Counted from the stretch's first letter, positions 1 through 8,931 are shown. The stretch: DNA of 41,046 nt from Sterolibacteriaceae bacterium (GCA_025360425.1 JANYCD010000063.1:1-41046); one strand, 5' to 3'. Made by a program: numbers and translations. Notes: a model not told the origin generated them from the sequence alone.

Positions 1-73
1 TGCCTTCGTGCAATGGACCGGCAAGCGTCCGAGCGAATGGCGCGAGGGCTGCCAGCGTTTCGGCTGGCAGTAA
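1..73 (+). CDS. C-terminal end of an unidentified protein (cut by window edge)
   Basis: Reading from base 2, 23 codons run to a TAA at 71-73 and end in ...REGCQRFGWQ. The gene enters from outside the window. The AF...KR-P-W pattern is only faintly like the tails of crotonase-fold enzymes, so no function is assigned. It converges on the SDR gene that ends at base 80, leaving six bases between the two stops. Confidence 0.4.
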   Translation, partial: AFVQWTGKRPSEWREGCQRFGWQ

Positions 74-79
74 CCCTGA

Positions 80-838
80 TTAGCTGCTCAACGCCAGCCC
101 GATGGCCTTGATCGAGGTACCGGTACTCCAACCGCCGTCGACCAGCAGTGTTTGTCCGGTGATATAGCTGGCATCGTCACTCACCAGGAAATGCACAGCA
201 GCAGCGAGTTCCTCGGGGCGGCCAATGCGGCCGATCAGCGAAAACACATTGGTGTTCTTGTGCACCATGTCAGGCGCTTCGCTCATCGCCATCGGTGTAT
301 CGAAAATTCCCGGGCAGATGCAATTCACCCGGATGCCGAGCGACGCGTACTCGATTGCCGCAGTCTGGCTCAGGGAAATGATTGCACCTTTTGTGGCACC
401 GTATTCGCCCCACTGGGCAAAGCCAAGCACCGCGGTGATCGATGAAATGTTGACGATGGCGCTGCCCGGCTTCATGCGCGCCGCAGCTTCCTTGATTCCC
501 ATCTGGACACCCATTACATTGACGCGCCAGAACTTCAATGAGCGCGCTTCATCGGCCTCGGCGAGCGGGTGACCGCTGGAGATGGCGGCGTTGTTGACCA
601 TGATGTCGAGGCGACCGAAGCGCTTGATTGCTTCGTCACACAGTGCAGCCACCTCCGCAGGTTTGCTGACATCCGTTTGATGATAGTGGCAGTCCCACTC
701 GGCGGCCTTTGCCTTGCAATCGGTGATGTCGCCGATCAACACTTGTGCGCCGGCTTTGCGCAAGCGCTGGCTTGTCGCCGTGCCGATTCCGGAACCGCCA
801 CCTGTGACGATAGCGACCTTGCCATTCAAATCAAACAT
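80..838 (-). CDS. Short-chain dehydrogenase/reductase (classical SDR)
   Basis: A 252-residue classical SDR, a cytosolic NAD(P)-dependent alcohol/ketone oxidoreductase of normal family length. Visible landmarks are the nucleotide-binding TGGGSGIG (12-19), Asp37 at the end of the second strand (which favours NAD over NADP), the NNAA element at 82-85, Ser132/133, and the catalytic Tyr146-x3-Lys150 in YGATK. The ATG at 838 is preceded by AGGAGG at good spacing. It is transcribed divergently from the P450 operon across a 330-base gap. It probably oxidises a cyclic alcohol or 3-hydroxyacyl-CoA made by the neighbouring genes (inference); the sequence does not fix the substrate. Confidence 0.85.
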   Translation of the reverse strand: MFDLNGKVAIVTGGGSGIGTATSQRLRKAGAQVLIGDITDCKAKAAEWDCHYHQTDVSKPAEVAALCDEAIKRFGRLDIMVNNAAISSGHPLAEADEARSLKFWRVNVMGVQMGIKEAAARMKPGSAIVNISSITAVLGFAQWGEYGATKGAIISLSQTAAIEYASLGIRVNCICPGIFDTPMAMSEAPDMVHKNTNVFSLIGRIGRPEELAAAVHFLVSDDASYITGQTLLVDGGWSTGTSIKAIGLALSS

Positions 839-980
839 TGTGTCCCTCCTAATGTTGCGATAAGCGCTCGATGTGCGCCTTCTGGCGAAGCGATTGCCTT
901 ACTGACTCTGCATGCTGTACGGGAGTATGATAAGTCGGTTCCGTAGCTAAAATGGTCTGCAAAGCCAGTCTTTGGCCGAT

Positions 981-1007
981 CGGGACAATTTGTGCCAGCC
1001 GGGACAA
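981..1007. repeat. Direct repeat CGGGACAA x2, candidate activator site
   Basis: CGGGACAA occurs at 981-988 and again at 1000-1007, 19 bases apart. The first copy is also the left half of an imperfect palindrome, GGGACAA-T-TTGTGCC (6 of 7 positions match). It lies 31-57 bases upstream of the sigma-54-like -24 element, so it could be bound by a transcription factor. This is inference from layout only. Confidence 0.35.
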
Positions 1008-1037
1008 CCCATCCTGGCCCCCGCGATGCCGCGCTAA

Positions 1038-1053
1038 TGGCACGTTTGGCGCA
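1038..1053 (+). promoter_or_regulatory. Candidate sigma-54 promoter of the P450 operon
   Basis: TGGCACG (1038-1044), four bases, then GCGCA (1049-1053). The -24 half is a perfect match to the RpoN consensus and the GG-N10-GC spacing is kept. The -12 half is imperfect (GCGC instead of TTGC). Transcription would start near 1064, about 105 bases ahead of the first gene. Confidence 0.3.
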
Positions 1054-1168
1054 ATGGTGGCTTCACCGGCCATCGTCTTCGCGGCTGCGACCGGAATAGA
1101 ATAGTCTAATACGGTCGGCTGATCCCATATCTGCCAAGGCCGAACCACAACGATAACAGGAGAAATCA

Positions 1169-1579
1169 ATGAATCTCAAATGGTCGCAGTACTGGATTGG
1201 CCTTTTCGCCAATCACACCGACGAACTGATGACACTCTATTCGCCCAAGTTCCAGTTCGAGGATGTCAATTTCGACATTCAGATCAACAATGATCTGCCG
1301 GCGCTGCGGAAGTTTTTTGAAGGCTTCATCATCGCCAATCCGGCGGAGAGCTACAACAAGTTCGACGTGTTCGATTATGTTGGCGACGACAAACTCGGTT
1401 CCTTCCAATGGACTTGGGAAACCAAACACGCAGGCGACTTCCTCGGCGTACCGGCCAAGGGCAAGGTCACCAAGACCCGCGGCGTTACCGTCATGGGTTG
1501 GAACAACGGCAAGATCATCCTTGAACGCAGTATCTGGGATGCGATTCCGGTCTTCCGCCAACTCGGCGTCCTCAAGTAA
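1169..1579 (+). CDS. SnoaL/NTF2-like fold protein
   Basis: A 136-residue protein whose size and pattern fit the SnoaL-like/NTF2 superfamily, which includes ketosteroid isomerases, polyketide cyclases, ester cyclases and epoxide hydrolases. The visible pattern is an N-terminal helix with WIGLF-N-TDELMTLYSPKFQFED followed by alternating strands, including a Trp/Gly-rich strand GVTVMGWNNGKI. The ATG at 1169 has AGGAG seven bases upstream. It is the first gene of the plus-strand operon, 12 bases ahead of the P450. A role in isomerising or hydrolysing a product of the P450 is plausible but is inference; no catalytic residue can be named with confidence. Confidence 0.65.
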   Translation: MNLKWSQYWIGLFANHTDELMTLYSPKFQFEDVNFDIQINNDLPALRKFFEGFIIANPAESYNKFDVFDYVGDDKLGSFQWTWETKHAGDFLGVPAKGKVTKTRGVTVMGWNNGKIILERSIWDAIPVFRQLGVLK

Positions 1580-1591
1580 CCAGGTAAACAT

Positions 1592-2836
1592 ATGGCCTAC
1601 GATCCCTTGAATCCTGCGGTGACCAGTAATCCGTATCCGCACTATGCGGAATTGCGCAATAGCTCGCCGGTCAAATGGATAGAGTCCTTGCAGGGTTTCG
1701 CGGTGTCTCGCTACGACGATATCGTCGAAGTGCTGCGCGACGCACAAACCTACTCCTCGTCGAAGTTCTGGCCGGCCTTGCTCGGCGAGTTCGATCCCGT
1801 GCCTGAAGTCCAGCCAATGATCTCCATGGATCCACCGGGTCACGTGCGGATTCGCAAGCTGGCGAATACCGCCTTCGTGCCCAAGAGCATCGCCAAGTTC
1901 CCGCCCAAGATCCGGGATATCGCCAACGCCTTGGTCGACGACGTCATTGCCAGAAATGGCACTTCCGGCACCTTCGATTTCACCTGGGAGTTCGCCGCGT
2001 TGTTTCCGGTCACGGTGGTTGCCGATGTGCTGGGTGTCGACGTTGCGAAAAGATCCAGTTTCAAGCACTGGGTAGACGACGTGCTGTCGGCCGGTAACCG
2101 CGCTGCCTATGGCCCGGAACGGTTGGCCCAGATCGGCAAGAGTTCCAAAGACCTGCGCGCTTACTTCGAGGCGCTATACGAACAGCGCCTGGCCGAACCC
2201 AGGGACGACCTGATCAGCGCCTTCATCCACAACGAAGTCGAAGGTGAAAAGCTGACCAAGGTCGAAGTGTTGAACCTCGGCATCCTGCTGCTGATCGGCG
2301 GCGTGGAGACGACGACCAACCTGCTCGGCATCATGTTCACCATATTGCGCAGCCGGCCTGAACTGCTGGCGCGCTTGAAGGCCGATCCTGCGCTGATTCC
2401 GGCGTTCATCGAAGAGGTACTGCGTTACGACACTTCGGTGCAAATGGTGTTTCGCCACACGATGAAGGACACGGAACTCAACGGGGTGAAGATTCCCGAA
2501 GGATCACTGGTATTGCCGTTGCTGGGCTCCGCCAACCGCGACGAAAGCATCTGGGACAAGCCCGAGGTGTTCGACATCGATCGTCCGCGCGGCCAGGTCA
2601 TGTCCTTCGGCAACGGCGCGCACTTTTGTCTTGGCACGTATTTGTCTAAGATGGAATCAAAGATCGCGCTTGAAGTCCTGTTCGAACGTTTCGATGTTCT
2701 GCGTGCCGTTAACGAAGATGCGAAATGGATGGACTCGTACTTCGCGCGCGGCCCGACCACCTTGCCGATGGAGTTTGTCGCTCACGCGGGCAAGACTGGC
2801 GCCACGGTTGCTACAGCGGGGGTATCGCATGGCTGA
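1592..2836 (+). CDS. Cytochrome P450 monooxygenase
   Basis: A complete soluble bacterial P450 of 414 residues. It shows the I-helix oxygen-activation motif GGVETT (236-241; Glu239-Thr240 where many family members have Asp/Glu-Thr), the ExxR pair Glu275-Arg278, the substrate-side HVRIRKLANTAF helix C region, and the heme loop FGNGAHFCLG with Cys346 as thiolate ligand. There is no membrane anchor. It should hydroxylate an unactivated carbon with O2 and two electrons. The ATG follows CAGGTAA and the SnoaL stop by 12 bases. Its stop overlaps the start of the Rieske ferredoxin gene by 8 bases, which suggests translational coupling and that the ferredoxin is its electron donor (inference). The P450 family number cannot be given without a search. 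Confidence 0.95.
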   Translation: MAYDPLNPAVTSNPYPHYAELRNSSPVKWIESLQGFAVSRYDDIVEVLRDAQTYSSSKFWPALLGEFDPVPEVQPMISMDPPGHVRIRKLANTAFVPKSIAKFPPKIRDIANALVDDVIARNGTSGTFDFTWEFAALFPVTVVADVLGVDVAKRSSFKHWVDDVLSAGNRAAYGPERLAQIGKSSKDLRAYFEALYEQRLAEPRDDLISAFIHNEVEGEKLTKVEVLNLGILLLIGGVETTTNLLGIMFTILRSRPELLARLKADPALIPAFIEEVLRYDTSVQMVFRHTMKDTELNGVKIPEGSLVLPLLGSANRDESIWDKPEVFDIDRPRGQVMSFGNGAHFCLGTYLSKMESKIALEVLFERFDVLRAVNEDAKWMDSYFARGPTTLPMEFVAHAGKTGATVATAGVSHG

Positions 2837-3134
2837 AAAACATAAGGTCGGCAGCGTGTCAGCCCTGGCGGCGGGAAAGCCGCTCTCGGCGAAGATTGAC
2901 AAGCAGAACATCGCGGTGTTTATGATCAATGGGGCGGTGATCGCCACCGAGGGTAAATGTCCCCATGCCGGCGGCCCGCTGCACAAGGGCGAGTTGGACG
3001 GGTCCAAGCTCAGTTGTCCGTGGCACGGTTGGACCTATGACCTGACGTCGGGTGTATGCGAGGAAGACCCCGAAGTACGATTGCCAACCTTTCCGGTGCA
3101 GGTCGAAGGCGACGATATCTACGTCCTGCTGTGA
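2829..3134 (+). CDS. Rieske-type [2Fe-2S] ferredoxin
   Basis: A 101-residue single-domain Rieske protein. The cluster ligands are Cys44 and His46 in CPHAGG and Cys63 and His66 in CPWHGW. There is no signal peptide or membrane helix, so it is a soluble electron carrier of the kind that usually serves ring-hydroxylating dioxygenases or works as a NirD-like small subunit. The ATG at 2829 overlaps the last codons of the P450; a longer frame reading back inside the P450 gene exists but has no family resemblance before this Met. No dioxygenase alpha subunit is present in the window, so the coupled P450 is the obvious partner, an unusual pairing. Confidence 0.9.
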   Translation: MAEKHKVGSVSALAAGKPLSAKIDKQNIAVFMINGAVIATEGKCPHAGGPLHKGELDGSKLSCPWHGWTYDLTSGVCEEDPEVRLPTFPVQVEGDDIYVLL

Positions 3135-3187
3135 GCCTCGCCCCGCGCCAGTGACCGTGGTGCTTCACACTAAAAATTGGTGACTGC

Positions 3188-4591
3188 GTGAATCAAGACT
3201 TGCTCCAACAGTTGCTCGAGATCGTCGGTGAAGCCCATGTGCTCACCGGCGAGGCGGTGACGAGCCGCTATCCCGGCTTCTTTATGACGAGCATCGGCGC
3301 CGATGCCATCGTGCGGCCGAAGTCGACCGAGGAAGTCTCGCGCATACTGACGCTGTGCAACAAGCATGGTCAGCCGGTCGTGGTTCACGGCGGCCTGTCC
3401 GGCTGGGTGCGGGCAACGCAAACCAAAGCGGGCGAGCTGGCCCTGTCGCTTGAACGCATGAACGTCATCGAACAAGTCGACCCCGTCAACCGGACGGCAG
3501 TGGTTCAGGCCGGCGTGATCCTGCAGACATTCCAGGAACATCTGGAGCCGTACGGATTGTCCTTTCCGCTTGATCTAGGCGGTCGTGGTTCCTGCCATCT
3601 TGGAGGCAACGCTTCGACCAACGCCGGCGGCATGCGGGTGATTCGCTACGGCATGATGCGCGAGCAGGTTCTCGGCGTCGAAGCGGTGCTGGCCAATGGA
3701 CAAATTGTTTCGTCCATGAACCGGATGATCAAGAACAACACCGGCTACGACCTCAAGCAACTGTTCATCGGCAGCGAAGGCACGCTGGGCGTGATCACCC
3801 GCCTGGTATTGCGTCTGCGCGAATTGCCGCGCAGCAATAACACCGCCCTGATTGCAGCGGATAGCTTCGATCAGATTGTTGGCTTGCTGCGCCACATGGA
3901 TGCCGCAATGGGCGGCATGCTGAGCGCGTTTGAGCTGATCGACAACAGTTTTTATTCGGTTAATACCAGGGATGGCCGGCATACTGCGCCGCTCGCAGCC
4001 GACAAGCCCTACTACGCGATCATCGAAGCACTGGGCTCGGATCAGACGCGGGATGCCGAACTGTTCGAGATAGCCTTAACCGAGGCCGGTGAGAAGGAAT
4101 TATTTGTCGACGCGGTCCTCGCGCGCTCCGACAAGCAGCGCGAAGACATATGGGCGGTGCGCGAGGATTTGCAGCATGTCGTTCGCGACTTCCAGCCGTT
4201 CTACGCTTTTGACGTGAGCCTTCCTGTCGGCGAGATGTCCGCCTACATGGCCGAGGTCAAGAAGCGCCTGCACCAGCATTGGCCACAAGGACAGATCGCA
4301 TTCCTTGGCCATGTCGGTGACGGCAATCTGCATATCGCGATAGGCGCCGGTGCCGCGAAAGAGCGTGAGGAAATTGAAGCCTGCGTGTATGAACCGTTGG
4401 CGCCCTTCGTCGGTTCGGTTTCCGCCGAGCATGGGATCGGGCTGGAAAAGAAACCTTATCTCGGCATCAGCCGCAGTGAGACGGAAATCAATCTCATGCT
4501 GGGGATCAAGAGTCTGTTGGACCCGAAGGGTATCCTTAACCCCGACAAGATTTTCAGCACCCAATCTGTACCCAAACAAAAGGCGGCGTGA
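3188..4591 (+). CDS. FAD-linked oxidase, GlcD/D-2-hydroxyacid dehydrogenase type
   Basis: A 467-residue flavoprotein of the glycolate oxidase GlcD / D-lactate / D-2-hydroxyglutarate dehydrogenase family. The N-terminal FAD-binding (PCMH) domain covers about residues 35-215, and the C-terminal FAD-oxidase domain about 215-455. That domain has the metal-binding HVGDGNLH (His375, His382) and EHGIGLEKK (Glu414-His415). The FAD pyrophosphate loop reads VVVHGGLSG rather than the usual RGGGTGLSGG, so the loop is diverged. Start is GTG at 3188, with no strong ribosome site. It would oxidise a 2-hydroxyacid to a 2-oxoacid, passing electrons to an acceptor. Three bases separate it from the GST gene. 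Together with the downstream 2-oxoacid oxidoreductase it suggests a two-step route from hydroxyacid to acyl-CoA (inference). Confidence 0.85.
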   Translation: MNQDLLQQLLEIVGEAHVLTGEAVTSRYPGFFMTSIGADAIVRPKSTEEVSRILTLCNKHGQPVVVHGGLSGWVRATQTKAGELALSLERMNVIEQVDPVNRTAVVQAGVILQTFQEHLEPYGLSFPLDLGGRGSCHLGGNASTNAGGMRVIRYGMMREQVLGVEAVLANGQIVSSMNRMIKNNTGYDLKQLFIGSEGTLGVITRLVLRLRELPRSNNTALIAADSFDQIVGLLRHMDAAMGGMLSAFELIDNSFYSVNTRDGRHTAPLAADKPYYAIIEALGSDQTRDAELFEIALTEAGEKELFVDAVLARSDKQREDIWAVREDLQHVVRDFQPFYAFDVSLPVGEMSAYMAEVKKRLHQHWPQGQIAFLGHVGDGNLHIAIGAGAAKEREEIEACVYEPLAPFVGSVSAEHGIGLEKKPYLGISRSETEINLMLGIKSLLDPKGILNPDKIFSTQSVPKQKAA

Positions 4592-4594
4592 CCC

Positions 4595-5338
4595 ATGACC
4601 ACAGAGCGGCTATCGCCTGCCGTCATTGTTCCGCTTCGATTGCATGGCTATGCGGTCAGCAACTATTTCAACATCGCCCGCGCCGCCCTGATCGAGAAAG
4701 CGGCGCCATTCGAAATCGTGCGGGTTCGCGCCAGCCAGGAAGAGGCTTTCCTGCGCATGAGCCCACTTGGAAAAATTCCGTTCCTGGAAACACCCTCCGG
4801 CCCGTTGAGCGAAACCATCCCCATCCTCGAATATCTTGAAGAGTGCGTAGACGGGCCGCATCTCTATCCCGCAGATCCCTTGCAACGGGCCCGCGTTCGG
4901 CAAGTCATGAACATCGTGCAGTTGTATCTCGACATGCAGGTGCGTCGGCTTTACCCCGGCGTCTATCTCGGCACGTCCAATCAGGCGGAAACCATACAGG
5001 CCATAGGCCAGACGCTGGAAGTGACGATCAACGGACTGCGACGCTTGTTCACATTTCGCCCCTTTCTGCTGGGCGACACGCTGACCAGTGCCGATCTGTT
5101 CACCCTGTATTGCGTTGATCTGGCTGATCGCTTGACCCGCTTCGTGTACGGCTGGTCGCTGATCGAGCGCATCGACGGGCTGGCCGAGTGGTCACGCCTG
5201 ATGACAACCCGCGACAGCACGCGTATTGTGGCTACAGAGTTCCTGAAGGTGTTCCGCGGTTATCTGACGGACAAAGGAGCAGCCTACGACTTGAGTCTGG
5301 GCGGCGGAATATTCATGGAACCGCATTCTGCGGATTGA
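4595..5338 (+). CDS. Glutathione S-transferase-like protein
   Basis: A 247-residue protein with a thioredoxin-fold N-terminal GST domain. The active-site loop is HGYAVSNYFNIARAAL, SPLGKIPFLET carries the cis-proline, and SETIPILEYLEE carries the glutathione-binding Glu/Ser pair. A helical C-terminal domain follows, with FLLGDTLTSADLFTLY as the N-capping box region. It sits three bases after the FAD dehydrogenase stop and 29 bases before the 2-oxoacid oxidoreductase. In catabolic operons such GSTs often isomerise or open conjugated intermediates, or detoxify electrophiles; which applies here is unknown. The last ~15 residues, Gly-rich, are not typical of the family. Confidence 0.85.
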   Translation: MTTERLSPAVIVPLRLHGYAVSNYFNIARAALIEKAAPFEIVRVRASQEEAFLRMSPLGKIPFLETPSGPLSETIPILEYLEECVDGPHLYPADPLQRARVRQVMNIVQLYLDMQVRRLYPGVYLGTSNQAETIQAIGQTLEVTINGLRRLFTFRPFLLGDTLTSADLFTLYCVDLADRLTRFVYGWSLIERIDGLAEWSRLMTTRDSTRIVATEFLKVFRGYLTDKGAAYDLSLGGGIFMEPHSAD

Positions 5339-5367
5339 TCAGCAACTCGTCTTGTGGAAATGAAAAA

Positions 5368-8300
5368 ATGAACGCACCTCTGCGCAACGTCAACCTCGAC
5401 GACAAATACACCGCCACCGAAGGCACCGTGATGATGTCCGGCACCCAGGCTCTGGTGCGGCTGCCCATGATGCAACGTGAGCTGGACCGCCGCGCCGGCC
5501 TCAATACCGCGGCTTACATCTCCGGTTATCGTGGTTCGCCCATCGGCGGTTACGATCAGGAATTGTGGCGCGCCGGCAAATATCTGAAGGCGCATGACAT
5601 CGTTTTTCAACCCGGCCTCAACGAAGACCTGGCGGCCACCGCGATCTGGGGCACGCAAACCCTGGCCAGTATTCCCGAGCCGACCGTCGACGGCGTGTTC
5701 TGCATCTGGTACGGCAAGGGCCCGGGCGTGGATCGCTCCTGCGATTCATTCCGCCACGGCAACATCGCCGGCACGCATCCCAACGGCGGCGTACTCATCG
5801 CGGCCGGCGACGACCACGCCGGCAAGTCGTCGACCGTGGCGCATCAGAGCGAAACCGCGCTCATGCATTGCGGCATGCCAGTGTTCGCCGCTTCCAACGC
5901 CGAGGATGTGCTGGAACTCGGCCTGCTGGGCTTTGCGCTGTCGCGCTACTGCGGCTTGTACGTCGGTTTCACGCTGACCAACGAAGTGCTTGAGCAGACC
6001 ATGACCATGAGTCTGGACGCGTTGAACCGGCCAGTGGTGCTGCCGGAACGCGGCGAGCTTCCGCCCGAAGGCATTCACAACATGCCGACCCACGTTAATC
6101 GGGAGCGCTCTGACGTTGTTTACAAGCGCTATCGCTGGCCGCTGGTGCAGAAATTTCTCGACGCCAATCCGGTTAATCGCGTGCTGATCGATGCGCCGCA
6201 GCGGCGGCTCGGCATCGTCTCGACCGGCAAGGCCGTGCAGGATGCGCTACAGGCGCTGCGGATGCTGGGCTTGAACAACCAGCAGGCGGCGGATCTCGGG
6301 ATCTCGATGTTCAAGCTCGGCTGCGTTTATCCGGTGGCGGAAAAGGGGTTGCGTGAATTTTCCGCCGGGCAGTCCGAATTGTTGTTTGTCGAAGAAAAGG
6401 AACCGATTTCGGAACAGCAAGCCAAGGCCATCCTCTACGGCAGCGAAGTTGCGCCGCGCATCGTCGGCAAGCTCGACGAAAATCATGAGTTCCTGTTGCC
6501 CTCCGAAGCACAGATCAAGCCGATCGAACTGGCGCTGGTCATTGCCCATCGGCTTCAACTCCTTGGTGTTTCGAACGACGCGGTGAACGCACGGGCGGCG
6601 CAACTGCGCACGCAATACGAGGCGGTTGCCGGCATCGCGCCGGATGCGGCGGTGCGCTCGCCATATTTCTGCTCCGGTTGTCCGCACAACACCAGCATGA
6701 AGAAGCCCGACGGCAGCTATGTTGGCGGCGGCATTGGTTGCCACTCGATGGCGATGTACAGCGATGAACATGTTCTCGCCAACACTCAGATGGGCGGCGA
6801 GGGCGGACACTGGTACAGCTTGTCGAAGTTCTCGAAAATGCCTCACATATTCCAGAACATGGGCGACGGCACTTACTATCACTCGGGCTTTCTGGCCATT
6901 CGCGGCGCGGTGGCGGCGAAGGTCAATATTACCTTCAAGATTCTCTACAACGACGCGGTGGCGATGACCGGCGGGCAGCCGGTGGACGGGCCCATCTCGG
7001 TCGGCGCGATCACCCAGCAGGTGCTCGGCGAACAGATTGCGCACTGCGTCGTGGTTTCCGACAACCCGCAGAACTATGGTCCTGAAAGCCATCTGGCACC
7101 GGGTGTCGAAGTATTTCACCGTGATGAGATGGACCGCATTCAGCGTGAGCTGCGCGAAGTGCCGGGTGTCACGGTGCTGATTTACGAACAGACCTGCGCC
7201 GCCGAAAAGCGCCGCCGCCGCAAGCGTGGCAAATTTCCCGACCCGGCCAAGCGCATGTTCATCAACGCCGACGTCTGCGAAGGTTGCGGCGATTGCTCGA
7301 CCCAATCCAACTGCGTCAGTCTGTGGCCCAAGGAAACCGAACTGGGGCGCAAGCGCCAGATCGATCAATCAAGTTGCAACAAGGATTACAGTTGCGTCAA
7401 GGGCTTCTGCCCGAGCTTCATCACGGTGCTCGGCGGCGAGCTGCGCAAGCCGCAGAAGGCCAGTCTGGACGCCGAAGCGATCGCCATATTGCCGGAACCG
7501 GCGCTCGCCCCGATCACGCACGGCTCGTACAACCTGATGATTTCCGGCATCGGCGGTACCGGCGTGGTCACCGTCGGCGCCTTGCTCACCATGGCCTCGC
7601 ACCTCGAAGGCAAAGCCTGCTCAGTCTTCGACATGACCGGGCTGTCGCAGAAGAACGGCGCCGTGTTCAGTCACCTGCGTATTGCCGAGAGCCGCGACCA
7701 GCTTGGCGCCCAGCGCGTCGGTTATGGCGAGGCCGATCTGGCGCTCGCCTTCGATGCGGTTGGAGGCTTGTCCAGGGAACCGTTTGTGACCTTGGCCCAA
7801 GGGCGCACCACCGCGGTGGTGAATACCCGGGTAACCCCAACGCCAGCATTCCAGCGCAACCCTGATCTCAATGTCGATGGCAGCTTGCTGGTTCATCGCT
7901 TCCGCAAGGCGGTGGGCGAAGACCATCTGCGCACCCTTGATGCCACCGGTCTGGCCCTGGCGTTGCTCGGCGATACCATCGGCACAAACCTGTTCATGCT
8001 CGGTTATGCGTCGCAGCTTGGATTGCTGCCCATTTCCCCGGCCGCCATCGAGCACGCCATCGAAATCAATGCCGTTTCCGTAGCCTTCAATCAGTCGGCA
8101 TTTCGCCTGGGTCGACTGCAAGTCGTGGACCCGCAGGGAATCGCGACGGCCATTGAAAATGTGCAATCCATCAAGGTGGAAGAACCGCTGCAAAACCTGG
8201 ATGACATCGTTGCCCATCGTGTCGGCCTGCTTACCGAATACCAGAGTGCCGCTTATCCCGCGCGTTATCGACGCCTGGTGGAAACTGTCGCTGCGGCCGA

Positions 8301-8874
8301 ATCAAAAGCCGTACCCGCCGCTGGCCAGGAACTGGCCAAAACTGTCGCCCGTGACTTCGCCCGGTTGATGGCTTACAAGGACGAGTACGAAGTTGCGCGT
8401 CTGCACAGCACCGCGAAAATCCGCGAAGAATTGCGCTCAACCTTTTCCGGCGACGTCAAGCTGCGCTACAACCTGGCGCCGCCACTGTTTTCGCGCCGCG
8501 ATCCGCGTACCGGGCATCTCCTCAAGCGGGAATTCGGCGCTTGGGTGGGCAGCATGTTTTCGGTGCTGGCGCACTTCAAGTTCCTGCGTGGCACTCCGTT
8601 CGATATCTTCGGGTATACCGCGGAACGGCAGATGGAGCGGCGCCTGATCGACGAGTACGAAACGATGATCAAGGGCCTCTTGCCGACGCTGTCGACGACC
8701 AATCATGCCACCGCCATCGAGCTTGCCGCGTTGCCAACCCATATGCGCGGGTTCGGGCATATCAAGCACGAGAATGTGGAGAAGGTGAAAAAATCGGAAG
8801 CCGCGTTGTTGCAGCAATATCAACATCCATCCGATACCGCGAAGACTATTGCTCTCAAGCGTGTGGCGTCGTAA
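5368..8874 (+). CDS. Fused indolepyruvate:ferredoxin oxidoreductase family protein
   Basis: A 1168-residue single-chain 2-oxoacid:acceptor oxidoreductase. Order: an N-terminal pyrimidine-binding domain of the IorA type (GYRGSPIGGYD near 51-61); a thiamine-diphosphate-binding region near 435-560 with FCSGCPHNTS (Cys435, Cys438), GGGIGCHSM and NDAVAMTGGQP; a cysteine cluster at 637, 640, 643, 649, 670, 676 and 681 that can hold Fe-S centres; a gamma-type domain starting MISGIGGTGVVTVG (724 onward) with FDMTGLSQKNGAVFSH. The family decarboxylates bulky 2-oxoacids to acyl-CoA and reduces a ferredoxin. The frame opens upstream inside the GST gene, but the Met at 5368 matches the family N-terminus and follows GGAAATG. 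A role in converting a ring-bearing 2-oxoacid is inferred from the neighbours. Confidence 0.9.
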   Translation: MNAPLRNVNLDDKYTATEGTVMMSGTQALVRLPMMQRELDRRAGLNTAAYISGYRGSPIGGYDQELWRAGKYLKAHDIVFQPGLNEDLAATAIWGTQTLASIPEPTVDGVFCIWYGKGPGVDRSCDSFRHGNIAGTHPNGGVLIAAGDDHAGKSSTVAHQSETALMHCGMPVFAASNAEDVLELGLLGFALSRYCGLYVGFTLTNEVLEQTMTMSLDALNRPVVLPERGELPPEGIHNMPTHVNRERSDVVYKRYRWPLVQKFLDANPVNRVLIDAPQRRLGIVSTGKAVQDALQALRMLGLNNQQAADLGISMFKLGCVYPVAEKGLREFSAGQSELLFVEEKEPISEQQAKAILYGSEVAPRIVGKLDENHEFLLPSEAQIKPIELALVIAHRLQLLGVSNDAVNARAAQLRTQYEAVAGIAPDAAVRSPYFCSGCPHNTSMKKPDGSYVGGGIGCHSMAMYSDEHVLANTQMGGEGGHWYSLSKFSKMPHIFQNMGDGTYYHSGFLAIRGAVAAKVNITFKILYNDAVAMTGGQPVDGPISVGAITQQVLGEQIAHCVVVSDNPQNYGPESHLAPGVEVFHRDEMDRIQRELREVPGVTVLIYEQTCAAEKRRRRKRGKFPDPAKRMFINADVCEGCGDCSTQSNCVSLWPKETELGRKRQIDQSSCNKDYSCVKGFCPSFITVLGGELRKPQKASLDAEAIAILPEPALAPITHGSYNLMISGIGGTGVVTVGALLTMASHLEGKACSVFDMTGLSQKNGAVFSHLRIAESRDQLGAQRVGYGEADLALAFDAVGGLSREPFVTLAQGRTTAVVNTRVTPTPAFQRNPDLNVDGSLLVHRFRKAVGEDHLRTLDATGLALALLGDTIGTNLFMLGYASQLGLLPISPAAIEHAIEINAVSVAFNQSAFRLGRLQVVDPQGIATAIENVQSIKVEEPLQNLDDIVAHRVGLLTEYQSAAYPARYRRLVETVAAAESKAVPAAGQELAKTVARDFARLMAYKDEYEVARLHSTAKIREELRSTFSGDVKLRYNLAPPLFSRRDPRTGHLLKREFGAWVGSMFSVLAHFKFLRGTPFDIFGYTAERQMERRLIDEYETMIKGLLPTLSTTNHATAIELAALPTHMRGFGHIKHENVEKVKKSEAALLQQYQHPSDTAKTIALKRVAS

Positions 8875-8931
8875 AAGATTTCACTGAGATGCCGTAAGTC
8901 AATATCAAAAAAGTAACCAAGGAGCGTCCTG

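Larger units (their letters stand above)
839..1168. other. Divergent intergenic region, no gene seen
   Basis: These 330 bases separate the minus-strand SDR from the plus-strand SnoaL-P450 operon. I see no convincing coding sequence; open frames here lack family resemblance. The region holds a sigma-54-like promoter candidate (1038-1053), a pair of direct repeats (981-1007), and a good AGGAG ribosome site (1158-1162) for the gene at 1169. Confidence 0.6.

Noticed and set aside
1166..2068. 300-codon open frame on the minus strand opposite the SnoaL and P450 genes
   Set aside because: It mirrors strong coding sequence on the plus strand; GC-rich third positions keep the antisense open. No family motifs or ribosome site.
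6247..7368. 373-codon minus-strand frame inside the indolepyruvate oxidoreductase gene
   Set aside because: Antisense shadow of a gene with clear domains; composition rich in His/Arg/Ala is typical of such shadows.
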